38,790 bases of DNA, from positions 1 through 38,790 of IMG/VR virus record IMGVR_UViG_3300047328_000106; one strand, given 5' to 3'. The notes under the pieces were generated by a model. The model had not been told where the DNA came from. It saw only the letters and a list, made by a program, of their open reading frames with translations, and searched no databases. Below, in pieces: positions 33,158 through 38,790 of this stretch (position 1 is the first letter of the stretch; each line of letters opens with the position of its first letter). The translations under genes were made by a program, and so were the position numbers. This DNA is from a virus.

Positions 33158-33657
33158 GCGCGTTTTCGAAGGCTTTGGTCGAGCTGCTCGTGCTCGAGGG
33201 CGGGTTGGTCGACAACCCGGCGGATCCCGGCGGCCGCACCAACCTCGGCATTACGCAGCTGACGTTGGACGCGGTTCGCAGCAAATACCCCGGGCTGCCG
33301 GCAAAGGTTGATGAACTCACTCCGGACACCGTGGCGCCTGTCTACAAGGGCGAATACTGGGACGCGGTGCGAGGCGACGAGCTGCCCCAGGCGCTGGCCT
33401 CCTGTGTGTTCAAGCAGGCCGTCAACCAGGGTGTGCCGCGGGCCGTGATCGAACTGCAGCAGTCCCTCGAGCTCATCGTGGATGGCAATCTCGGTCCCGT
33501 CACGGTGGCGGCCGCGCAGCGCAAGCACCCACCCGATGCCGTGGCGGACTTCATCGTCGCCTCGATCCTCAATTACACCCGGTCCAGCAACTTTGCCACG
33601 TTCGGCAAGGGGTGGATCCGCCGGGCCGCTCTCACCGCTGTGGAGGCCTTCGCATGA
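33154..33657 (+). CDS. Endolysin, GH108 family muramidase-like
   Basis: 167 residues from a GTG overlapping the previous stop. LVLEGGLVDNPADPGGRTN contains the EGG motif of GH108 lysozymes; Glu15 is the probable catalytic acid. GEYWDAVRGDELPQALA and then FKQAVNQGVPRAVIELQQSL form the C-terminal peptidoglycan-binding-like domain (PG_binding_3). No signal sequence or anchor is present, so it would need a holin to reach the cell wall. Length is usual for the family. It overlaps the holin gene by 4 bp. Confidence 0.9.
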   Translation: MSAFSKALVELLVLEGGLVDNPADPGGRTNLGITQLTLDAVRSKYPGLPAKVDELTPDTVAPVYKGEYWDAVRGDELPQALASCVFKQAVNQGVPRAVIELQQSLELIVDGNLGPVTVAAAQRKHPPDAVADFIVASILNYTRSSNFATFGKGWIRRAALTAVEAFA

Positions 33658-34208
33658 CCGATTTTGCCGACAACGTGAAAAACATCATCAAGACCGTGGC
33701 GCCCGTGCTCGGCACGGCGCTCGGCGGCCCGCTTGGAGGCCTCGCCGGCGGCCTGCTGTCGAAAGCATTGGGCGCGGCTGATGGCAGCGGCAACATTGTG
33801 CCCGCCACGCAGAAGCAGATAGAGGCCGCGATCCTCGGCAGCGATCCGGCGACCCTGCTGGCGCTGAAACAATGCGAGGCCGACCTGCAGAAGCACCTGC
33901 AGGACCTCGGTGTCCAAGAGGACCAGTTGGCGTACGCCGACCGCGACAGCGCCCGCAAGCGCGAGGAGGTCGTGCAGGATTGGACCCCGCGGCTGATCGC
34001 CTGGTTGGTCGTCATCCTGACCGTCGCTGGCGAAGGCCTGATGATGTTCTACGGGACGCCCAAGACGGTGGACCCCATCGTGCTCGGGCGAGTGTTGGGA
34101 ACGTGGGATTCGGCGCTGATGCTGGTGCTGGGCTATTACTTCGGCAGCTCGGCCGGGTCGGCTGCGAAAACCGAGGCCATCAACGCGCAGCTGAAGGCCT
34201 CCGCATGA
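33654..34208 (+). CDS. Holin of the 3TM (gene-transfer-release) type
   Basis: 184 residues from ATG 33654. The N-terminus holds a Gly/Leu-rich weakly hydrophobic segment (about 11-42). A charged helical middle follows (QCEADLQKHLQDLGVQEDQL, then DRDSARKREE), then two membrane helices at about 114-134 (LIAWLVVILTVAGEG) and 154-170 (LMLVLGYYFGSSAG). This layout and the RDSARKREEVVQDWTPR stretch fit the 3TM holins known from GTA-like elements and phages. It would permeabilise the inner membrane to release the GH108 endolysin. Confidence 0.8.
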   Translation: MTDFADNVKNIIKTVAPVLGTALGGPLGGLAGGLLSKALGAADGSGNIVPATQKQIEAAILGSDPATLLALKQCEADLQKHLQDLGVQEDQLAYADRDSARKREEVVQDWTPRLIAWLVVILTVAGEGLMMFYGTPKTVDPIVLGRVLGTWDSALMLVLGYYFGSSAGSAAKTEAINAQLKASA

Positions 34209-34516
34209 AAACCCTGGCCATGCTATTTCTGGCCTATTGCCTGATCGCGCTCTACCGCACCCCTGGCCGCGGGTATGGAGCGAAGGTGCTGATGTTCTTC
34301 GACCTGTTCGTTTGCGCGTGCATCTGGCGCCTGCCCGATGTGACGATCAGCTCCAAGTGCGGCCTTGAGCTGCGCCGCGCGAATCCGCGCTGGTGGGCCG
34401 TGGCAATCAGCGCGTTCTGTGACTTGTTCGAGCCGAACCACTGCAAGCTCGCCATTCAGGCGGATCGGGACCGGGCTGCGCAGGCAATCGCACTTCTCAC
34501 CGGTAATCACCTGTGA
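34205..34516 (+). CDS. Small lysis-region membrane-associated protein
   Basis: 103 residues from an ATG overlapping the holin stop. Hydrophobic segments at about 2-18 (LAMLFLAYCLIALY) and 28-45 may enter the membrane. The C-terminal part with VTISSKCGLELRR, then WWAVAI and PNHCKLAIQADRDRAAQA recalls a conserved family of small proteins beside phage lysis genes that ends in an HC..A...E/D..R pattern. Its function is unknown. Confidence 0.6.
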   Translation: MKTLAMLFLAYCLIALYRTPGRGYGAKVLMFFDLFVCACIWRLPDVTISSKCGLELRRANPRWWAVAISAFCDLFEPNHCKLAIQADRDRAAQAIALLTGNHL

Positions 34517-34980
34517 AAGAGATCGACTGGGACTGGTACGTCATCGCCCATACCCTGGCCTGGCGCCTGGCGCCCGACGGGTTCGTGATGAGCCGCAAAG
34601 ATCTGGCCAGCCTGCCGCCGGACCGGGTAATGGTGGAGGACCGCACCCACGAGTCCATCACGCTGCGCTGGCTGTCGCTCGAGGAGGCGCAGCTGCTCAA
34701 GGAATCCCTCATCAAGCACGGCCGGCCGAAAGCGGCCGTCTCGCACCTCGAGGGGCGCTGGCAGAAATTCGCGGTTGTGTTGTCCTGGATGCGGGCGCGG
34801 GACGGCGTGACCCTGCGCCAAGCGGACCGCGACGCGGTACCGAAAACGCTGCTGCTCTATGCGGAAGGGCACGCCGATGACGTGGAATTTCGGTTCATGC
34901 CGGACAAGGATGCGCGCGTCATGCAGCGCCAGTATCGCGAGCGCGACGGTCGCATCATTACAGAGGTTGGGCGCCTGTAA
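34513..34980 (+). CDS. Hypothetical protein at end of the late operon
   Basis: 155 residues from a GTG overlapping the previous stop. It appears to be a soluble alpha/beta protein (ESITLRWLSLEEAQLLKESL, KFAVVLSWMRARDG) without membrane segments. No family is recognised. It is the last plus-strand gene of the late block. Its final 23 bp overlap tail to tail with the convergent lipoprotein gene, and no terminator hairpin with a T-run is visible between them. Confidence 0.6.
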   Translation: MKEIDWDWYVIAHTLAWRLAPDGFVMSRKDLASLPPDRVMVEDRTHESITLRWLSLEEAQLLKESLIKHGRPKAAVSHLEGRWQKFAVVLSWMRARDGVTLRQADRDAVPKTLLLYAEGHADDVEFRFMPDKDARVMQRQYRERDGRIITEVGRL

Positions 34981-35374
34981 CCCGCGGTGCGCCGCGGTCC
35001 GGCGCCTCCGCGATCGCCTGCAGCACCGCGCCGCGCGCGCCTTCTTCCGCGGATTCCCGGATCTGCCGACCGAACGCGAACACGTCGATCGCGCCCGGCG
35101 TACGCCTTGAGCGCTGCTCGGCCGCGTTGATGGCGTAGCGCTCGGCCGCGGCGGAGTGCTGCTGGCAGGACGCCACGGCCGCCTGGGCAAGCTCGGAAGC
35201 GGTCAGGCGCTGGGCGCCGTGGGACCGCGCGTATGTCACCGCACAGACGCGCAGGTTATCGCGCGCCTGGCGTGCAAGATCCATCTGCTGATCAGGACCT
35301 GCACCCGGCTCCTGCATCAAAGTGCAGCCGGCCAGTGCAAATATGGCCAACCCAAAATAGGGTTTATGGTTCAC
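34958..35374 (-). CDS. Lipoprotein on the repressor transcript
   Basis: 138 residues on the minus strand from a GTG at 35374, placed by GAGGA 8 nt upstream. A lipoprotein signal is clear: Lys4, hydrophobic FGLAIFALAGC with lipobox LAGC and lipidated Cys17; Thr at +2 suggests the outer membrane. The mature part is helical with two Cys residues and an Arg/Ala-rich tail. It follows the repressor gene by 26 bp in the same direction, so it may be expressed in the lysogen as a conversion or superinfection-exclusion factor. A spanin role is also possible because it abuts the lysis cassette, but it is on the opposite strand. A repressor-operator-like palindrome lies inside codons 4-9. Confidence 0.7.
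   Translation of the reverse strand: MNHKPYFGLAIFALAGCTLMQEPGAGPDQQMDLARQARDNLRVCAVTYARSHGAQRLTASELAQAAVASCQQHSAAAERYAINAAEQRSRRTPGAIDVFAFGRQIRESAEEGARGAVLQAIAEAPDRGAPRVTGAQPL
35349..35364. promoter_or_regulatory. Operator-like palindrome O3 inside the lipoprotein gene
   Basis: AACCCAAAATAGGGTT has perfect AACCC/GGGTT half-sites around a 6-bp AT spacer, the same architecture as O1 and O2 in the divergent promoter region. It overlaps codons 4-9 of the lipoprotein gene, about 400 bp from O1/O2 on the other side of the repressor gene. Bound repressor could block transcription into the lipoprotein or join a loop. Confidence 0.5.
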
Positions 35375-35400
35375 GGCGCATTTCCTCGATCGAAAGAAAG

Positions 35401-35748
35401 TCATCCACTTGCCTGTCGTCGAAAAGCGCTCTCAGCGCTGTTTTCTGCGTTGTCATCGTGCAACCGTGTAGCGGCAAAATAAGGGGTTACCAGGTCGTGC
35501 GGCCGCACTTTAAAGGCGGCCGCCAGCTGTTCCAGCATGTCAACGGAGGGGCCCAGCGTTTGAGCGATAATACGCTGGATCTGCGAGAGCGATGTGTCGG
35601 CCGCTCGGGCAAGCGCTTGGTTGCGTGCGGTGACAGACCGTAGTGGGCGAAAATGATGGTCGCGCAGCGATCTTACATTCTGCGCCAACACACCCCGGAT
35701 TAAAGGGTGTTTCCGTTCTTTCTTTGAACGCCGTCCCATTGACGACAT
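35401..35748 (-). CDS. XRE-type phage repressor without protease domain
   Basis: 115 residues on the minus strand, divergent from the Cro-like gene. After a basic N-terminus (GRRSKKERKH), residues about 43-85 form a helix-turn-helix of the XRE/CI type: NQALARAADTSLSQIQRIIA, then PSVDMLEQLAAAFKVRPHDL. There is no C-terminal LexA-like peptidase with Ser-Lys dyad, so RecA-dependent self-cleavage is unlikely and induction must use another route. ATG 35748 is used; ATG 35739 is an alternative. Three copies of one palindrome flank the gene and are its likely binding sites, giving autoregulation. Confidence 0.8.
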   Translation of the reverse strand: MSSMGRRSKKERKHPLIRGVLAQNVRSLRDHHFRPLRSVTARNQALARAADTSLSQIQRIIAQTLGPSVDMLEQLAAAFKVRPHDLVTPYFAATRLHDDNAENSAESAFRRQASG

Positions 35749-35763
35749 TGTCCGTTAAGAGAT

Positions 35764-35779
35764 AACCCTAAATGGGGTT
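35764..35779. promoter_or_regulatory. Operator O1 (AACCC-N6-GGGTT)
   Basis: AACCCTAAATGGGGTT, a 16-bp palindrome with perfect 5-bp half-sites in the repressor/Cro intergenic region. It starts exactly 21 bp before O2, so both sites face the same side of the helix, which would favour cooperative repressor binding. Its right end overlaps the -35 of the Cro promoter. Confidence 0.6.
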
Positions 35780-35806
35780 GATTTAACCCAATATAGGGTG
35801 TAATTT
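35778..35806 (+). promoter_or_regulatory. Promoter for the Cro-like early operon
   Basis: TTGATT at 35778-35783 and TAATTT at 35801-35806 are separated by the ideal 17 bp. The predicted start of transcription, about 7 bp after the -10, coincides with the ATG at 35813, and no Shine-Dalgarno sequence precedes it. The mRNA may therefore be leaderless. A promoter for the repressor on the minus strand must overlap this region but I cannot place it with confidence. Confidence 0.5.
35785..35800. promoter_or_regulatory. Operator O2 between -35 and -10 of the Cro promoter
   Basis: AACCCAATATAGGGTG, with one mismatch from the perfect palindrome. It fills the space between TTGATT (35778-35783) and TAATTT (35801-35806), so a bound repressor would occlude RNA polymerase directly. 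Confidence 0.6.
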
Positions 35807-35812
35807 CTCCAC

Positions 35813-36004
35813 ATGACCGAATCGATGCATGAATACGTGATTGATCAGTTGCAACGCGCCAAGGGTCGCTGGGGCGTTGTTGCCGAAGAAACGGGGATTT
35901 CGCGGCGTACGGTGGAGAAGATCGCGCGCAGAGAAATCGGTGACCCGTCAGTGAGTTTCGTGGAGCGGCTAAACAAGTACTTCAGGGACAACGCAGCAGC
36001 GTAG
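35813..36004 (+). CDS. Cro-like helix-turn-helix regulator
   Basis: 63 residues from ATG 35813. WGVVAEETGISRRTVEKIAR forms a clear helix-turn-helix and is followed by SFVERLNKYF, a short dimerisation-type helix. The size, the divergent position next to the repressor and the shared operators fit a Cro-type regulator that opens the early operon. ATG 35825 is an alternative start, but 35813 coincides with the predicted transcription start. Confidence 0.75.
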   Translation: MTESMHEYVIDQLQRAKGRWGVVAEETGISRRTVEKIARREIGDPSVSFVERLNKYFRDNAAA

Positions 36005-36025
36005 AGCCGGCGGTATAGGTGGATT

Positions 36026-36112
36026 ATGGCAGCCTTGCGCACATTCAGCGATATTGAAGTTCCGACAACGGAGTATAGGCTCTGTCACCCTGCTTTTGCG
36101 TCCGTGCGGTAG
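36026..36112 (+). CDS. Possible 28-residue leader peptide
   Basis: A short frame in the 130-bp gap after the Cro-like gene: ATG 36026 preceded by AGGTGG, ending TAG 36112. The product ALRTFSDIEVPTTEYRLCHP has no recognised family. It could be a small early protein or a chance frame; conservation is untested. Confidence 0.2.
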   Translation: MAALRTFSDIEVPTTEYRLCHPAFASVR

Positions 36113-36134
36113 CGCTCTTAGGGTTGGTGCGGCC

Positions 36135-36407
36135 ATGATCCGGATGCTGCTGCAGAAACCATGGAAAGCCGAGCACCTCGACGTGATCGTCGGCAACACC
36201 GTCGTGGTGGAGTGCGACAGCGGCGACCTGGAAGGCCTGGACGCGGCGACGCTTGCACACCATATCGCCGCCTGCCATGACTGCCTGCCTGCCCTGCAGG
36301 CCCTGTACGGGCTGGCGCAGCGCGAGCTGGGAAGTCGATTGACCCATCATCCCGCGCTGACCGCGGCGCGCGTCGCCCTTGCGAGGGCAGGAGTCCATCA
36401 TGAGTGA
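36135..36407 (+). CDS. Small early protein with His/Cys motif
   Basis: 90 residues from ATG 36135; a longer frame back to a TTG at 36054 looks unlike coding sequence. A strand-rich start (HLDVIVGNTVVVECDSG) is followed by a helical part with HHIAACHDCLPALQALYGLA, whose clustered His and Cys residues could bind a metal. Unknown function. It overlaps the next gene by 8 nt in the early operon. Confidence 0.6.
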   Translation: MIRMLLQKPWKAEHLDVIVGNTVVVECDSGDLEGLDAATLAHHIAACHDCLPALQALYGLAQRELGSRLTHHPALTAARVALARAGVHHE

Positions 36408-36735
36408 CACCCGCGACTGCCTGAACTGCGGCAAGTCGCTATCCGTCGATGAGATGGCGCGATATCCGTCTGGCGGCATGAAGAAGGTCTGTCTGAACTG
36501 CAACACCGGCCGCGGCGCGCGCAAGGGTGGGGCAGTGACAACGCGTGAGAAAACCCTGGCGGATCTCTCGGTGGTGGCGACCGTGCCGAAGCTGACTATC
36601 GCGCCGGGCTACGGGATTGACGCCAGCATCAGCGAGAATGCCCTGCACCTGATTCAGGGTGAGGATGCTGTCACGCTGTCGCGTGACGAGGGGCGCCTGC
36701 TGTTTACTGCGTTTGGGAATTGGGCCAACGCATGA
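36400..36735 (+). CDS. Zinc-ribbon early protein
   Basis: 111 residues from ATG 36400, with AGGAG 6 nt upstream. CLNC, then 21 intervening residues and a second CLNC form a four-cysteine zinc ribbon at the N-terminus; the C-terminal half is a small alpha/beta domain (LTIAPGYGIDASISENALHL). Such proteins bind DNA, RNA or protein in phage early regions. No named family is recognised. Confidence 0.7.
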   Translation: MSDTRDCLNCGKSLSVDEMARYPSGGMKKVCLNCNTGRGARKGGAVTTREKTLADLSVVATVPKLTIAPGYGIDASISENALHLIQGEDAVTLSRDEGRLLFTAFGNWANA

Positions 36736-36983
36736 TTACCGACAAGCGTCTGCAGGTCTTGAGCGGCCCCGACTATGCACGGTCGGAGCCGGGACAGATC
36801 GCGGCGGCGCTGCTGAGATCGCGCGAGTTGTTGCGCTGGGCCGTCCTTGAGATCGAGCGCCAAACGGAGTTACTTGCTAGGTGCCACGAACTACCCGACG
36901 GCCGCATGGACCAGGAAGATGTGGTCGATGAGGTGTCCGAGGCGCGCAGCTGGTTGGCCGACGCAAAGCGGGCGATCGCATGA
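36732..36983 (+). CDS. Small helical early protein
   Basis: 83 residues from an ATG overlapping the zinc-ribbon stop. It is predicted all-helical and acidic-to-neutral (IAAALLRSRELLRWAVLEIE, then VSEARSWLADAKRAIA) without a motif that I recognise. It belongs to the early operon between the regulator and the integrase. Confidence 0.55.
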   Translation: MITDKRLQVLSGPDYARSEPGQIAAALLRSRELLRWAVLEIERQTELLARCHELPDGRMDQEDVVDEVSEARSWLADAKRAIA

Positions 36984-37013
36984 CCATAGTTCACTCACAC
37001 AGGGGAATCATCG

Positions 37014-37294
37014 ATGACCACGAAAAATCAAGTTCAAGTTGTTGGCTGGGAGATTGGGAAGGTCTACCTGATCCGTACGGTGACCATGGTTGACACCGGC
37101 CGGCTGGTGGCGGTAAACGAACACGAGCTTGTCCTCGAGGATGCCGCGTGGATCGCGGACACCGGTCGCTTTGCCGACGCACTGAAGAGTGCGGAATTTA
37201 ATGAGGTCGAGCCATTTCCGGACGGTCAAGTCATCATCGGCCGCGGCGCAATCATCGACGCCGTGAAGATCAGCGAGTCACCGCGAACCCAGAA

Positions 37295-37298
<4 letters not shown>
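37014..37298 (+). CDS. Small early beta-rich protein
   Basis: 94 residues from ATG 37014, preceded by AGGGG. It is a compact alpha/beta protein (VGWEIGKVYLIRTVTMVDTG, then LVAVNEHELVLEDAAWIADT) ending in QVIIGRGAIIDAV. The GRLVAVNEHELVLEDAAW stretch resembles small phage proteins of unknown function that I recall near repressor regions. Its stop overlaps the next ATG by 4 bp. Confidence 0.6.
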
Positions 37299-37527
<229 letters not shown>

Positions 37528-37604
37528 AAGACTGTCTTGTCATGGGCCGCGCCAGTCCGCGAAGCGCGGCCTCTGGCAACCACAACGCGCAGCGAGGTGT
37601 ATGC

Positions 37605-37820
37605 GTGATATTGCCGCGTGATCGGGTCATCGAATTGACGGGGCGTAAGCGCCCGAGCGCCCAAGTGCGCTGGTTGAACCGTCACCGGTGGCAGTTCACA
37701 GTCAACGCGCTCGGCGAGCCGGTGGTGGCGCTCGCGGAGTTCAATCGTCACATGGTTGGCGGGCAGCCCGCGCGCCGCCAAGAGCCCGATTTCAGGGGGA
37801 TCAATGGGACGGCCGCGTAA
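37605..37820 (+). CDS. DUF4224 protein preceding the integrase
   Basis: 71 residues from GTG 37605 with GAGGTG 5 nt upstream. RDRVIELTGRKRPSAQVRWL, then WQFTVNALGEPVVAL matches DUF4224, small proteins usually found immediately upstream of phage tyrosine integrases; they may assist excision or regulate integrase. The same frame is open back through the hexamer repeat, so an Arg-Gly-rich extension is formally possible. It overlaps the integrase start by 17 nt. Confidence 0.75.
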   Translation: MILPRDRVIELTGRKRPSAQVRWLNRHRWQFTVNALGEPVVALAEFNRHMVGGQPARRQEPDFRGINGTAA

Positions 37821-38790
37821 ACGCGACAAGCACCTGCCGCGCCGGATGTACCTGGTGCACGGCGGTTACTACTTGCACCCGAAAGGTGCGAAGCCGGTGC
37901 ACTTGGGTCGCGACCTGCCGGGCGCGCTCACCAAGTACGCGGGCCTGATCGGCAACCAGTGGGAAGGCCGCACGCTGGGCGATGTGATTGACCGTTACCG
38001 AGCGGAGGTGTTGCCGCTGAAGCGCTCCGCACAGACCCGCACGGACCAGGGCACCGCGCTTGGGCGCCTGCGCAAGGCCTTCGGGCACATGTTGCCCGAC
38101 AACATCACCGCCCAGCATTGCTACTCCTACCAGGACGCGCGCCGAGGCTTGAACGGTCAGCCCGTGCCCGTCGCCGCCCGCCACGAAGTTCAGCTGCTTG
38201 GGCACGTGCTCGCCAAGGCAATACGCTGGGGCATCGCCACACGTAATCCCGCCCGGAGTCTGGACCTGGGGCCGCGAACGCCGAAGCGCCGGCGGGTCAC
38301 GATGGACCAAGTAGAACAGCTTCGCGCCTTGGCCGACGAGCGGATGCGCGTGGCGATCGATTTTGCGGTCAGCCTTGGGCAGCGCCGCGGGGATCTGCTG
38401 AACCTGCGGCGCGAGCAACTGACTTCGGCCGGCATCTTGGTTAAGCAATCCAAGACCGGCGCCGAGGTGCTGATCGAGTGGAGCGCAGACCTTGAGGCGA
38501 TCGTCGCACGCGCGAAGGCGCTGACGCCGCAGGTGCCCGGCGAGTACCTGATCCGGAAGCGCAACGGCCGGCCGTACAGCCCGGGCGGGTTTGCCTCGAT
38601 CTGGAAGCGACTGATGTACAAGGTCGTCAAGGCCGGCGGGCAGCGCTTCACCTTTCACGACCTCAGGTCGGTGTCGGCCGACGGTGCAGCGACGCCTGAG
38701 GAGGCGCGTGACCGGCTGGGGCACACAGACGTGGCCACGACAAAGCGGCATTACTTGCGGGGCGTCGTGAAGGCGAAGCCGCGATCATGA
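37804..38790 (+). CDS. int: Tyrosine site-specific integrase
   Basis: 328 residues. ATG 37804 follows AGGGGGA; the open frame further upstream is only the shadow of DUF4224. The N-terminal arm- and core-binding parts (residues 1-170) include GRPRKRDKHLPRRM and DVIDRYRAEVLP. The catalytic domain shows Arg194 (LGQRRGDLLNL), Lys217 (KQSKTG), His285-x-x-Arg288 (HDLRS), His307 (LGHTD) and the nucleophile Tyr317 (RHY). All five expected residues are present, so it should be active. It would catalyse integration of the phage into the host chromosome. Its stop is the last codon of the window, so the attachment site is probably just outside. Being downstream of the Cro-like operon, it may be expressed with the early genes. 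Confidence 0.92.
   Translation: MGRPRKRDKHLPRRMYLVHGGYYLHPKGAKPVHLGRDLPGALTKYAGLIGNQWEGRTLGDVIDRYRAEVLPLKRSAQTRTDQGTALGRLRKAFGHMLPDNITAQHCYSYQDARRGLNGQPVPVAARHEVQLLGHVLAKAIRWGIATRNPARSLDLGPRTPKRRRVTMDQVEQLRALADERMRVAIDFAVSLGQRRGDLLNLRREQLTSAGILVKQSKTGAEVLIEWSADLEAIVARAKALTPQVPGEYLIRKRNGRPYSPGGFASIWKRLMYKVVKAGGQRFTFHDLRSVSADGAATPEEARDRLGHTDVATTKRHYLRGVVKAKPRS

Overview
The window is a tightly packed, high-GC temperate podovirus (phage or prophage) genome segment from a Gram-negative, probably proteobacterial host. The structural block follows the order I associate with BPP-1-like and T7-like podoviruses: terminases, head-tail connector portal, Bbp19-like protein, scaffold, major capsid protein, decoration protein, tail tubular proteins A and B, a three-gene internal core set, a giant ejection protein and a tailspike. 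The Gram-negative host is inferred from a lipoprotein with a lipobox, Sec- and Tat-type signal sequences, and a GH108 endolysin with a 3TM-type holin. Family assignments are from memory of sequence patterns; no search was run.

Layout. 1-2112: small early/middle genes, including a replication-initiator-like N-terminal domain protein and a DUF1064 nuclease. 2119-5743: terminase small and large subunits with small genes between and after them. 5740-7401: portal. 7398-13380: an unusual block between portal and scaffold holding a Sec-signal glycine-rich fibre, a Tat-like-signal protein with a GH-A-like domain, a fibronectin-like protein and a small helical protein. 13393-15759: Bbp19-like protein, scaffold, a 145-nt multi-branched RNA-like element, and the major capsid protein. 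15812-20712: decoration protein and tail nozzle, which share a carbohydrate-binding-like module. 20712-30662: ejection proteins ending in a 2266-residue polyvalent protein with ART-like, JAMM and HExxH motifs. 30659-34980: tailspike and lysis cassette. 34958-35748 (minus): repressor followed by a lipoprotein. 35764-35800: operators and a divergent promoter. 35813-38790: Cro-like protein, small early genes, a GTCGNG hexamer repeat able to form G-quadruplexes, a DUF4224 protein and a tyrosine integrase.

How it works together. Nearly all plus-strand genes overlap by 1-4 nt or have very short gaps, so they are read as long translationally coupled operons. Three copies of one operator palindrome flank the repressor gene. 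One lies exactly between the -35 and -10 of the Cro promoter and one lies inside the start of the lipoprotein gene. The lipoprotein probably shares the repressor transcript, so it may be a lysogenic conversion factor.

Most notable are four observations. (1) A compact multi-helix junction sits directly upstream of the capsid gene. (2) Two small genes, each with its own Shine-Dalgarno site, are embedded in the +1 frame inside disordered linkers of the giant ejection protein. (3) One carbohydrate-binding-like module recurs in a capsid decoration protein and in the tail. (4) The repressor operators have a looping-compatible arrangement. A helicase, primase and polymerase are absent, so the window is either not the whole genome or a phage that relies heavily on its host.
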